Assembly (NCBI RefSeq): GCF_052324685.1
Contig: NW_027506905.1
Location: 654,501-718,500, forward strand
DNA from: Brachyhypopomus gauderio
Lineage: Eukaryota; Chordata; Actinopteri; Gymnotiformes; Hypopomidae
DNA: 64,000 nt
Direction of reading: 5' to 3'
Shown: positions 1-16,465 of the stretch, piece after piece
How positions within the stretch are numbered: the first letter of the stretch is position 1
How the letters are laid out: each line of letters begins with the position of its first letter
The notes under the pieces: generated by a model
The model's input: only the letters and a program-made list of their open reading frames with translations
Told to the model about the DNA's origin: nothing
The model's database searches: none
Position numbers and translations under genes: made by a program

Positions 1-699
1 ACTGAGCCTCTGGTCGGTCCACCCACAGCTGATGACTTGGGTTGTTTTGAAATGATTTGGTTAATCCACAGTTCAGACATCGCACAACGGTCATGCGCTG
101 TCGTCGAGAACCTCCTTTAATGTTCCAATAGAATAAATAAATGATTCAAATTGTACACAATCACTTAAACAATGTATTAAAACAAATTAAAATGGGCACT
201 TTTTGTTTGAAAGAAGATTTTTTTTACTTCTTTGTCTGACTGTTGAAGTAACTCCAGGGATCAGTAATGAGTAACATTTCTTACATATAGTTCTTTTCAC
301 TGAGGGGTCTCTGTAAAACGAGATATTAACCGTATATTTTAATACGTGACAATTTCTTTTAAAGGAAGAAACGTTGTGCGTTATATTTTAAATATACACG
401 AAAACATTAAACTGCAACGTCTTAAAACAGCTGGTAAACACACTCACTGCCTCAACACCAGGCGTTTGGCGATGGTCTTTTGTGTGAAGCAGTAAAACCG
501 AGACAACTCGGTGTTGTCGGGATCTTGCGACACGACGCAGTGTGCAGCCTACAGTACAAAAAACCAGTTTATATTAAATTAACTTGATAACTTACTGGAC
601 GTTAGCTCCATAACCGTTAAAAAGATAGCTAGCATAACTTACTTGATAGAGGAAGTTGAGTCTCTGAAAAGCCTCTTTATCTTTTATATTGCCTGCCAT
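1..699 (-). CDS. rpp21: RNase P protein subunit p21, 5' part (exons 1-4)
   Basis: Rpp21 is a small zinc-ribbon subunit of nuclear RNase P (and RNase MRP), which cleaves the 5' leader from pre-tRNA. Exons on the minus strand are 643-699, 448-548, 228-310 and 1-114, and the last runs off the window edge. Lengths and phases fit one frame covering residues 1-118. Exon 1 reads MAGNIKDKEAFQRLNFLYQ, almost identical to the human N-terminus. Exon 2 carries FYCFTQKTIAKRLVLR. The two zinc-binding CxxC pairs are C62/C65 (exon 3) and C93/C96 (exon 4). Introns are short (94-137 bases) with GT-AG ends. Human RPP21 is about 154 residues, so roughly the last quarter lies outside the window. The identification is firm; only the unseen 3' end is open. 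Confidence 0.95.
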
Positions 700-1061
700 G
701 GTTTGTCAAAACTAGAATCTAACAATAGATCAGAGTAAATTCTCAAAATCGTGTCTGAGAAATAAAACATGCGCACAATGACATCCTGGCTAGTTCTGTA
801 TTTTTACTCTTCATCGCGGACTACAGCCAGCAGGAGTCACGTGTCGCCATCTTTCGGAAAGGATCCTTAAAACACCCGATACCTTATTAATAATAATAAT
901 AATAATAATAATACCTTATTAATGGGATATTCGCCATTGTATTTTAAGCACGACAGGTCACAAAACATGTGCTAGCTTTACGAAATATCGAGTAGTGTTT
1001 CCTGAAGCTGGAATAATTTAAAATCACGTAATACAGTACCTGAAAAAGATGTAAAACGTAT
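700..1061. other. rpp21 upstream region / intergenic
   Basis: This stretch holds the presumed rpp21 promoter and the spacer to the tRNA genes. A (TAA)n microsatellite lies at about 887-913. I see no other coding or structural signal. Confidence 0.5.
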
Positions 1062-1135
1062 TGGCCCGTACGGGGATCGAACCCGCGACCTTGGCGTTAT
1101 TAGCACCACGCTCTAACCAACTGAGCTAACCGGCC
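1062..1135 (-). tRNA. tRNA-Ile (anticodon AAT)
   Basis: On the minus strand this 74-base stretch starts GGCCGGTTAGCTCAGTTGG (A box), carries AAT in the anticodon loop (TGCTAATAACG), has the B box GGTTCGATCCC and closes the acceptor stem with GGGCCA. All arms pair. A run of four T follows on the minus strand (around 1053-1056), the normal Pol III terminator. No intron and no encoded CCA, as expected for a eukaryotic nuclear gene. Confidence 0.97.
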
Positions 1136-1727
1136 ACGACGCGCCCACACCCGTAAAACCACACACAAGGGCCCGGAGGACCTGCTGCAACTATCGGTGG
1201 ATCTCCCTCTTCACCCCTCTCAGAGGAGGGGATCTCCCTCTCACCTTCCCCAGTAAGGTCTATGCAGGGGTACTGGGGAGGACTGGAGAAGAAGTTCAGT
1301 CCATTGTCCAATCTCAGTTACAGGAATGCACGATGGCTTAAGACTAGCCACTGTTTGGCAATATTTTTTGTGAGATTGGTTTTTGGTTTTGTAATTTTCA
1401 TGTAGATTTCTTGTTGAGTTATTCTTATTATTGGTTGAAGGCCTGCTATAACAGCCTGGGATTAACATCTCTGGATTGTATTTTACTAGTGGACCTATAA
1501 GTCTCAATCCTTCAGTTTCCTCCTTTAGTTCAGAGTCAAATATTTAAACTATTCAATAGAGATGGAGCAGTCGGGAGTGGTGAGGATTAGTGATGAAATT
1601 ATATTGAAAGACGTAACTCGGTTTTTCGATTTTTCTTCTATATTTGGGGCTTGGTGAATGTCACATACATATAGTGCAACAGCAATATGCATTTATTGTT
1701 GACTTGATAACAAAGAAAACGGTTAAT
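1136..1727. other. Spacer between tRNA-Ile and tRNA-Asp
   Basis: No gene could be supported here. Short ORFs of 61-88 codons occur but show no recognisable domain, no exon-like splice context and no similarity I know. Confidence 0.4.
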
Positions 1728-1799
1728 CTCCCCGTCGGGGAATCGAACCCCGGTCTCCCGCGTGACAGGCGGGGATACTCACCACTATACTAACGAGGA
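1728..1799 (-). tRNA. tRNA-Asp (anticodon GTC)
   Basis: On the minus strand the 72-base gene begins TCCTCGTTAGTATAGTGGT, has the anticodon loop CCTGTCACG with GTC, and ends with the B box GGTTCGATTCC and the stem closure CGACGGGGAG. This is the standard vertebrate tRNA-Asp. A TTTT terminator follows on the minus strand at about 1717-1720. Confidence 0.97.
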
Positions 1800-3436
1800 G
1801 TGATTGTGCTAGTATGATATAACTCATATAACGAATAGATATATAAATACAATATTAATTTACTAATGGACATGGCCAACACAACGTCCAAATTCCCCTC
1901 GATCCGTTTTGTTGCGGTTCGCCTGAAAAGTAAAATCTTCTCCACAAACAAAGCACACACTTTACATTTTCCTTCAGTAAATTAATATTTAGAAGTCAAT
2001 TCCTGGTTAAAACTGCATTCTGTATCTTTCTTTTTTACTGTTAGTTGCCATTTCATTTAGTAGTACAGGTTTAGCTGCTTGGCATCTCTGCCTGTCGCAC
2101 CTCCTCCAGTGCACTTTGAGGTCAGACCCCCAACTGCTATCTTTTCTCCGCAGCCATATCCAGAAACTCGCTTTTTCTGCCTCTTCTGCCAACTCCTTGG
2201 TTGCCCTCCTCAGGCTTGCTCCAGTCATTCCAGCAGTGCGGAGGAGTCAGACTGCAGATCCCCCTGCAAAGCCCCTACACCCGACCTCCACAGGGTGAAT
2301 GGTCACGGCCCAGCCTCCACCTTTGCACTCCTGCACCAGATGGCTGTACTTGGACTGCTTGAGTTCATGTGCTACTGGTATTCCTTCCTCCCAAGGCATG
2401 GTCAGTTCAATTATGAGGACTTTCTTGGCAGCCGTAGACCACATTACAATGTCGGGTCTTTGCATCGTCTGAGTTATCTCAGTTGGAAAAATTAGCTTTT
2501 TGTCCAAGTCGACACGCATTTACCAGCTCTTGCCTGGGCTTAACAGACATGCTAACTTCCCCACTGCTGTCTTCTGTCTTATCTCCCTGGCTTGAGAAAG
2601 GCAATGGTTGGACACTGGAGTTCTGTTGAGCTGTTCACCCTGACCCTGCACTTCTCCAACAGCTCTGCCAGCTTCCTCAGCACCTGATTGTGCCTCCACC
2701 GGAAGCGCCCCTGCGTTAGGGCAACGTTGCACCTTGAAAGAATGTTCTGGATGCCTGCATTGTCCTTGCTATACAGGGGGCACTTGCTTTCACTTCCGAA
2801 CCATTGGGAAAGGTTACGAGGGCATGGAAGGGTGTCATAGGCTGCCCTCAGGAGGAAACTGAGCCGTGACTGTGGGGTTCGCCAGATGTCAGCCCATGTT
2901 ACGACTCTGTGGATGATATCTTCCCAGCGAGTCCAAGCTCCCTGTTTTGCCTGGGACACAGCCTTGATGATGTAGTGGTCCTGCGCCACTTGGGAGACCT
3001 CTTCCACTACCATAGCCTTCCTCGGTTTCCTTGTGGCTTTGGACCACAACTGGATTGGTTGCCCCCAGCCTAACCCTGCCCGACTGACTTGGACTCTTCC
3101 AAGAATCTCCTTGTGTTGCAGCCTGGAGACCGCTTGGTCCACTTCCTCCTGTGCCCTCCACTTCCACCCAGTACGGACGGTCACCGCTGCTCCCTTCACT
3201 CTGCTGTGAAGCACATGTGGAAATTGGCGAAATACTTGCCAATGATGTCTCTGATGCATCCAGGGATGTGGATGAACTCCAGAGCAAACTCTACCAACTT
3301 GTGTGGTACTGAGCCATAAGCATTTGCCAAGTCTAGCCATACCACGTGTAGGTTGCCCTTCTCCCTTTTGGCATGCTGTATTTGATCCCATATCACAGAT
3401 GCATGCTCATCACAACCCGAAAAGCCTGGAAGCCCA

Positions 3437-3493
3437 TCCAGCCCATTGTGAATTTCCCCATTGCGGGACTAATAAAGGCTTATCTTATCTTTA
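3437..3493 (+). mobile_element. Short L2-like LINE 3' tail inserted in the RLE LINE
   Basis: The segment reads TTGTGAATTTCCCCATTG, then GGGACTAATAAAGG, then a TTATC repeat. This is the typical terminal sequence of L2/CR1-type LINE or LINE-tailed SINE copies in fish. It lies opposite in orientation to the RLE element and splits its reverse-transcriptase region between the segments ending DTSCHK and starting PGFSGC. Boundaries are approximate and I did not find a clear target duplication. Confidence 0.55.
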
Positions 3494-3975
3494 TGACAGC
3501 TTGTGTCGAGGAAGCCGACGATCCTTCTGGACAGGACTGAGGAAAAGATTTTCCACTCCACGTTCAGCAAGGCAATCGACCTAAACTTGCTGATGTCTGT
3601 GGAATCCTGCACCTTGGGGATGAAAATTCCAACTGCCTCTTGCCACTCTCCTGGGATGGATTGCTTCTTCCACAGAGTGCGCATGAGCTTCCACAAGATC
3701 CTGTGGACAGTTCTTGTACATCTTGTAAGTCAGCCAGTTTGGTCCTGGAGCTGTGGTTGACCTTGCTCTTCTGATGACCTCTTCAACCTCACACAGCCTG
3801 TGTGAAGAAGTGTCAAACAGGTTCTTTGGGGAGTCTGGACGTGGTATGTAGCCTGGTGAGCCAAGAGGGATATGTTTGGCTATGTCTGTGTACTGGCCAT
3901 TGATGTACTGTTCTAGCTCCTCTTTCGAGATGGCGAGTTTGCCACTTTGCTTCTCGTCCAGCAGCTGATGGGCAG

Positions 3976-4144
3976 CAGTGGCGGACTTAGCAATTTGGGG
4001 GCTCAAGGCGAATTTAGCTAGGGGGCCCATCAACATTAATATGTGAGAAATAAGTTAGCTAGTCAGGGGGCCCCTAAAGTGGGCTGCAGTGGGAGGGGCC
4101 CAAGGCAATTGCCTAGCAATGCCTCTATGCAAAGACCGCCTCTG
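3976..4144. mobile_element. hAT-type MITE (169 bp) with 8-bp target duplication
   Basis: The element starts CAGTGGCGGACT and ends with the inverted form of CAGAGGCGGTCT. It is flanked by the near-perfect 8-base duplication ATGGGCAG (3968-3975) / ATGGGCAT (4145-4152). CAG-type termini plus an 8-base target duplication are the signature of hAT elements. It encodes nothing. It sits within the RLE LINE and is therefore younger than it. Confidence 0.85.
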
Positions 4145-4958
4145 ATGGGCATAATGGAACGGATCTTTGAAGAAATCTTTTCTTGCCTTCTCCTTCCGTT
4201 TTCGGCACCTCCTGAGTCTCTCTGCCCGACGTAGCTTGGCAAGCCTTTGCTTGAGGTAGTCCCATAGTGCCTTGAGGCCTTCATTTTCCTCCGGGGCTGC
4301 TTTCCTCCACCTTTTTCGTAGCTGGTGCCTATTGGCTACGAGCTCCTCTATGTATCTTTCCCTCCGTCCTTTCTGTCTCTGAGCTCTGGCTCGCCTGGTC
4401 CCACACACTCCAAATCTCTCTTTGCACTCCTCATAGCTGATCTTACTCAGCAAGGCCAGTTTCTGCTCGACTGTTCCTTGCAGGGAGTGCTCCTGCACTT
4501 CATTCAGGTGATCATCAAGTCTGTGCCACTCATCTTGGTCTTTTGCCCATGGCCACTTGATTTTTGGGTGCCTTTCTGGATGTTTGCACAAGCTTACTGG
4601 TGTGGCTCTTGGGGGAACATTAAGAGCATCCTTCTCAGGAGCTGCCTCCATCTCCTCTCTTACATTTGCTGAGATTACCCTCAGCACTGCTGGCACCTGC
4701 TGCACTGTGGTTTGTCACCTGGCTTTTGGTCCCTTCCGTCTCACCTGCCAAGGCGGTGTGGTCATGCTGGTTGGGGGTCCTCCGACACTTCATTCTCCCT
4801 TGATGGATGCTCAGCCCTTTGAATGAATATAGAGCTAATAGCTAATTTCTTGAAAACTGTCCCAAAACATTCGAGTGAAGGTGCGTGAACGAACTGTGCA
4901 AAAGTCTTGCTGTATCATTATTTATTTAAAAAATAAAGCGTTATAAAATATATTGTGA

Positions 4959-5029
4959 TGCATTGGCCGGGAATCGAACCCGGGCCTCCCGCGTGGCAGG
5001 CGAGAATTCTACCACTGAACCACCAATGC
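4959..5029 (-). tRNA. tRNA-Gly (anticodon GCC)
   Basis: On the minus strand the 71-base gene begins GCATTGGTGGTTCAGTGG, has the anticodon loop CTGCCACG with GCC, then GGTTCGATTCC and the stem closure CCGGCCAATGCA. This is the canonical vertebrate tRNA-Gly-GCC. T-rich sequence with TTTT follows on the minus strand near 4945-4949. Confidence 0.97.
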
Positions 5030-5903
5030 GTCTCTGGAGGCTAAATTAGCTGTTAGCTAGCTAACGTCGCACGTAGTTACAATTAAAGTTTTCCATTTGC
5101 GTATTTCTTCTTTGGAAGAAACACACAAATAAAATCATGTATCTCTTTCATGTTGACTATGTTTACCCTTTCTTCGTCGTGTTACACCAATTAGCAATCC
5201 AGCTAACTGGCTACCTCGGTTTTAACAGGAATGTCACAAATATTGACCTAGCCATGCATTTTCATAGGGTTAAATCCATCATAGGTTACATAGTGTAAAG
5301 GGAAACGAAAAAGTTACCGAAGTCAGTATTTGCCATTGTACGCCTTATTTTTAATCAGTCTTTTAGATTCCTCACAAAAAGTTATGAGAATAACTCTTTA
5401 CATAAAAATATATGAGGTAGCCTAATAGCACCGACGCAAATGAATGCTCGTTATGAGTAGGCCTTTCGAAGCTGTCCTAAGGATTACAGAAGTTTGTCTT
5501 TTGACAGAAAGTAGCTCCTAGATAGAAAGACACATACATCTCTTCCTGAAGACTGACACATCGAGAAAAAGTGAAATAAACGTTGAATACTTATCCAAAT
5601 GCACTGCAGAAATACGCTTTTTCATATGGCTACTAAACAAAATAGCCCCCTGATACCACTTTATCAACGGTTTACCACGTATCTGTTAGGGGAAATGCAG
5701 CATGTTCATCTACACGTTGGTTTCAGGACATCCATATTTCAGATATAATGTATAATAAACATACATTTTAGAAAAAAAAACTAGAGCTGTAGAAAACGTC
5801 CTTTGGATTTCCAGGAAACGCCTTTAGTTGATTTAGCAAGATCCAAAGTGGCGCAAAGCAGAAGAGTTCTCCGTCCCGGCGTCATTACGGATTAACAGTC
5901 ATA
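5030..5903. other. Spacer between tRNA-Gly and pak2
   Basis: AT-rich sequence with no ORF, RNA gene or repeat family that I can support. Confidence 0.4.
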
Positions 5904-5909
5904 TTTATT
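5904..5909 (-). terminator. Candidate poly(A) signal of pak2
   Basis: AATAAA on the minus strand, about 880 bases past the pak2 stop codon. It would give a 3' UTR of about 0.9 kb. It is a candidate only, since AATAAA-like hexamers are common in AT-rich sequence. Confidence 0.3.
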
Positions 5910-6547
5910 ACAGCTATGTTTCCTCGTAATAAACAATGTTAGTTACTACAAAAAAGTATTCAAATACACAAACACGTAGTCTAAAAGTCCTTGTTGACCA
6001 ACTGAGCTTAAGTGTTATCCTTCTTTGAAGTACATAACATACACAATTCATCTCGTGAAATATTTACCCTGATGTTAATGGGAGTCTGGCAACACAAAAA
6101 AGATGACTATTCATTCCTGAAAATAATAGTTCCTACTTGAAAAAATGAAATCTCAGGGGAAAAAAACGAATTATGAATTACACTGATTTCAGTAAGATGT
6201 TCTAGAAATGGTGGCACAACAGATGAAACATTTGAAACTCTTCCAGAAAAAAATGTAACGAATAAAAATGTCTCAAGTGTATTTTAAATACTTGTCCCCC
6301 AGGTGACCATGCTTAATGTCACCAAGTCTTGTCCTTCTGATGATAACAAGACCAGAAAGGACACAAAGAAGAGGGTGAAGTTCTCTGCAGCATAATACCA
6401 TGTAAAAAAAACAAAACAAAACAAAGGACGGCTATGGTGTCATAGAGAAGACTGGACTGGAAAGATATCCACCCACCCCCAACCATGAGCACAAACACTG
6501 AGGCATATATGCATAATCAATGCACGCACCCACGCGTGCGCACATGC

Positions 6548-6552
<5 letters not shown>

Positions 6553-6615
<63 letters not shown>
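6553..6615. repeat. (CA)n microsatellite in the presumed pak2 3' UTR
   Basis: A pure CA array of about 31 dinucleotides, 175 bases past the pak2 stop. On the pak2 transcript it would be (UG)n. Confidence 0.95.
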
Positions 6616-6619
<4 letters not shown>

Positions 6620-6789
6620 AGTTCCCTCGCGTTTAAAAGCAAAAGGTGAAATGCTTATAGAAATGTTTTGGCAATACTGGCTGGCAAGGCATGGCAGAAA
6701 GATGCGGCACAGACTGAAGTCCGTTCGGTGTGGGCGAGCACACGTGCGCGTGGGCGGGCACACGGCGTCTCCGTGGAGGGCAGGCAGGG

Positions 6790-12713
<5,924 letters not shown>

Positions 12714-12903
12714 GGTTCAAGAGAAAGGGGAAGAACAGCGAGGAAAAGGAAAAAAAGGAGGAGAGGGATGGAGGGATGGATCGGTGACAGTGTGTGGAAA
12801 ATGTGGGAGGAGATATAAGAACTAGTGGAATAAGAACTGGAAAAGAGCAAGTAGAGAGGGAGGTACAGACAAAGATACAGAGACGTGAGAAGTCTGTATG
12901 CAT

Positions 12904-12904
<1 letters not shown>

Positions 12905-12934
<30 letters not shown>
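12905..12934. repeat. (CA)n microsatellite, pak2 intron 1
   Basis: A CA array of about 15 dinucleotides, 190 bases upstream of the pak2 start codon on the pak2 strand. Confidence 0.93.
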
Positions 12935-12938
<4 letters not shown>

Positions 12939-13549
12939 GATATGGGGGGAGGGGGACCTGAAAGCAGATTAACTATGAAGAAGCTAGAGAACTTACTTCC
13001 TCTACTGTAAGTACCCTACACACTGTTCCTTTTGTCCTTACCACACCTTGAACAGAGAAATTCGCATTCTTTCATGTTTCCAATCAGCCAGTTTGTAACA
13101 ACATATCAAGGCATATTTTTTGTATTGTTTGTTTGTTTACAAATACTCGCAGCTGGCTGAACATCTCAGTGGCCCAGCATACTCAAATCCCTTGTTAATT
13201 AGTAATTTGTGCTCATAAATGATAGAAAATGCAATCCATGTTTATACATTAAATAGTCCTACAGTAAAAACTGTGTACCGTGCAAAAGTGTCACGTCACA
13301 TATCGTAATGTCCATAGATGGGAGCAGAACTTATATATAAAGTAATACACCTAAACGTTGAGGCTGAATCTGCTGTAGAAACTCCTCCAACACTGTGATA
13401 CTGGATCACCTCCTCGATATTGGAAGCTGATATTTTATTTGCCAGTAGTTATAATGTAAATCAGCTCTAGTAGAGGTGCTGCACACTCGTGTTATTCAGC
13501 AGTAGGTTTGACTTTAACCCAGCACGCACACTAGAAGTGTAGCGGCGTT

Positions 13550-14100
13550 ACCTGCTCGGTGTTACCTGCTCGAGGACACGTTTGCTCGGTGTAAACGCAG
13601 AAACTACAGTATCTCCCCAGCTAACACGCTAGCTCAGCTCGCCCACACTGGGCACTAAATAACAGAGCTAACGTTGGTCCTCGTTACGGGCCGCTAACAC
13701 GGGTTCAGGTGTGTTCAGGTGTAAACTCACCTTCGCGCCCCGCTCCGCTCCACCGAACCGGGCCAGTGGGCTCGCCAGAACCAGCCTTCGCCCCCCGACA
13801 CCCCCGACACCCCCGCTACCGCAGCCGGGACACTCCGGGCAGCGACGCGAGCGCTTCAGAGGACCAACGAGGAGCTTATCGGCCGCTTTGTCGAAGTCAA
13901 ATGCGTTTTCAGGACGAACTTTATACATTAATAATATTGATAAAACTAAGGACGTTTATACATTAATAATATTAATAAAAGTAACGACGTTTAAACATCA
14001 ATAATAAAAGTAACGGCGCTTGGCTCTTTGTGAGGGGAGGTTCCCCACAGCGACTCACTGTAGCTACGAGCAGCGCTACTACTGCTTCCGGTTTAGTGGA
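13550..14100 (-). promoter_or_regulatory. pak2 promoter and non-coding first exon (GC-rich)
   Basis: The stretch is rich in CpG, unlike its surroundings. A good minus-strand donor, GCGAAG/GTGAGT, ends a likely non-coding first exon at 13731; the start codon exon lies 1.0 kb further on. An ETS-type site (ACCGGAAG on the minus strand) lies at about 14085-14092. The exact start of transcription cannot be read from the sequence. Confidence 0.55.
13911..14008. repeat. Degenerate ~35-bp AT-rich tandem repeat, about 3 copies
   Basis: Three imperfect copies of a unit containing TTATACATTAATAATATT and an A-rich tail with GACGTTTA. It lies just upstream of the GC-rich pak2 first exon. Confidence 0.75.
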
Positions 14101-14679
14101 ACTCTGGGAAAACGCCCGACAAATTAAAAACAGACTAGACTAAGCTCCACATGTTTAAAAAGCTTATGATTAATATGTATAAATACATATTGTTTAATAA
14201 TATGAACTGTAATATTTTGTTTTTTGGGATCCCAAGACAGATATTCTAATGATATATTCCTTAAAAAATCAAGTTTTTTTATCCAAAAAGACGACACATT
14301 GATATAAATTTAAATTAAAGGGCTGGTCTCTTATGTATACAGTAACCCTCCCAACTTTAATTGACAACCACAACCGATTTTACAACATTTCCATTTGTCA
14401 CATATTCATCTCAACTCAATCACAACTGCAATGTACATTAGATAAATAAGATGTGTATAAACAACAAAAAATAGATATTCAGACCAATAAATCAAACACA
14501 ATTACAGAAAATATGTACATTGTACAAGGATGTAGTACATTCTGTTCAATGTGATATGTAGCAAAAACAAAAACAAAAAAACAATGTGACTGAAAAGCCT
14601 TAAATAGAACCTCTATTTATGTCTTAGATAACGGTTTGCAATACCAGTCAGTTCCACAATATGTATTTCAAACATGTTA
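14101..14679. other. Spacer between the pak2 promoter and the pigx 3' end
   Basis: AT-rich, with no ORF or RNA gene I can support. The right part is probably pigx 3' UTR. Confidence 0.4.
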
Positions 14680-14760
14680 TTACAGTACCTTTACAGTATG
14701 TATTACAGTACCTTTACAGTATGTATTACAGTACCTTTACAGTATGTATTACAGTATCTT
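14680..14760. repeat. 23-bp tandem repeat, about 3.5 copies, pigx 3' UTR
   Basis: The unit is ATTACAGTACCTTTACAGT followed by ATGT. It begins within 15 bases past the pigx stop codon and is probably transcribed as 3' UTR. Confidence 0.9.
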
Positions 14761-14771
14761 TCTCTGGAGTT

Positions 14772-16465
14772 TTAAAAGGTGCCATGCTTCCAGATTGTTC
14801 TGAAGAGAACAGTACAGCACAACATGGTGACCAGCACCGTGACTGCACACACTGGGGCAGTCAGAGAGAAATCCCCCACTGGAATCTCTAGACTCACAGA
14901 GCCGAGTACCTATGAGGGGATAATTAGACAAAATAATTTGAATCAATTCCGAGGAGAAATACACATTTTGTGTTAACACGAATGTCTGTTATTGGTTTTA
15001 GATGTTGATTACATGCAAGTCAGCCAGTCCTTTGTCAAGAAAAAAGATGATTTAGACCATAAGCAACTAAAATTCAAACTTTTCCTCATGAGCTCTTTAC
15101 TACCTGCAGTCCTTCAATCTCTAACCATGAGCACAGACTCTCATTATGGACTGAACAGGGGGCATCAGCCACCTTATGAGGTGGGATGGGGGTTGCTGTT
15201 TTACCTGGCACAGAAGAAAGTGAAAGATTAACACATAGGATATGCGTTTTCAATGTTCACTATATTGTTACTTCATAAATTAGCTATTAAAAATGTATAC
15301 ACCCACAGTGTTCTGGCCGAAGGAGCAGCCTTGGTGTGTCGATGGGCACTTGTACCCATCCACCTGACGTTGAGGGTCTGTGGTAGCGGCCATGGACAGG
15401 AACAACTGCCTGTAGTGGCCCAGGTGAACTCAGATACACCATCGCAGAGAACTCATTTGAGGCATAGGCCGGGTCCTCGAGACCAACGGGTAAATCAAGA
15501 AGCACCTACCACATACATAAATGTCATTTTAATATGCACATAGATTCACTTTATAATCAAACTGTAGATTGAACTACTGTAATTAGTTATAGAATATGCT
15601 ATGTAACAAAAGGGGCCACATTGAAAAGCTTGGTTTTATTCTACTTGTTTATATACTTAAATGAACGAATCCTATGAATAAAAAATATTAAAATGAAGTA
15701 CAACGTGCACATAAACACTAGATATGAGATATGACACATGCTATTATGCATATGTGCTAGAGAAAACTGGATTTTTTTAGATTATAGTTAACCTGTAATC
15801 CCGTGTGCTCTCCCAAAGACGCAAGCTGATACTGGTCAGTGTAAACACCACTGGACAAACTCTGAACCAGTAGATACTTTACATGACATGGTGCAGGATC
15901 GTGACGAACCTCGTACACGAGCTCTCTAAAGGACAGATACGCATTAAACCATGCTACGTTTTAGACTTTCAAGTATGATTCAGATCTAATTGTACATTCG
16001 ATGATAAATTCAATGGTGAACTGGTCTTTGCAGATTTTTTCTACGCACATGTTCCCCCAGAAGCTACTCATGACTCGATAATAAAGAAGCGATACATGAA
16101 TGTTGAGGGTTATTACCTGTGGAATCCTTCTTTTTCGATATTTATTGACAAAACCACAGAATCAAGCCACGTGGATGTCAAAGCACAACTAACACCACCT
16201 GAAACAAACATGGGGAAATGGCTAATAGTACGCAGGATCTTTCAAATATGCGATTTAAGATAAGGCAACGACAATTAATTTACGCTATCTAGCTCTTCTG
16301 ATAGCAGCGAACACTAAACTGTACAAAGATGTTTTTAGTTTTACAAATATGTTTTTTTTATTTATATAAGATTAGCTTGATTTTACGTATAACTTACTTA
16401 CCGTTCTGTGAGGCTGCGTGAGGAATAATACACAATACAGTTAGGGGAAAATACAGAAATATCAT
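14772..16465 (-). CDS. pigx: PIG-X, GPI-mannosyltransferase I subunit, complete
   Basis: PIG-X is an ER membrane glycoprotein that stabilises PIG-M, the enzyme adding the first mannose of GPI anchors. Exons (minus, 5' to 3'): 16402-16465, 16117-16198, 15793-15925, 15307-15505, 15104-15204, 14772-14909. They total 717 bases and 238 codons. Residues 1-18 are a hydrophobic signal peptide. Matches to the human protein recalled from memory include KEGFHR, VYTDQYQLASLGE, FSAMVYLSS, VVPVHGRYHRPS and ADAPCSVHNESLCSW. A single transmembrane segment lies at about residues 211-229 (VCAVTVLVTMLCCTVLF), with a short basic tail ending KHGTF. Between exons 4 and 5 the donor CACT/GTGGGT keeps the frame. The gene lies between pak2 and cep19, as I recall for human 3q29. 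Confidence 0.93.

Larger units (their letters stand above)
2007..4820 (-). mobile_element. Decayed RLE-type non-LTR retrotransposon (LINE, R2/R4/NeSL/HERO group)
   Basis: Read on the minus strand (5' end near 4820, 3' end near 2007) this is a LINE with a restriction-like endonuclease. In order: a basic, Arg/Lys-rich N-terminal region (4145-4705); the reverse-transcriptase entry with STTAPGPNWLTYKMYKNCP (3581-3960); the block FRSIALLNVEWKI (3469-3696); WLDLANAYGSVPHKLV (about 3280-3330); a C-terminal zinc-knuckle region followed by ALTQGRFRWRHNQVL (2660-2760); and an endonuclease core PDIVMWS...IIELTMPWEEG (2400-2455). The frame changes between blocks several times. The catalytic FADD box and thumb expected between about 3190 and 3200 are absent, so the copy is dead. 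A hAT MITE and a short L2-like tail interrupt it. The clade is not settled, because several RLE clades share these motifs. Confidence 0.85.

Noticed and set aside
2079-4826. Host protein-coding gene suggested by several ORFs over 100 codons
   Set aside because: The minus-strand ORFs are pieces of one RLE-type LINE, and the plus-strand ORFs are their shadows.
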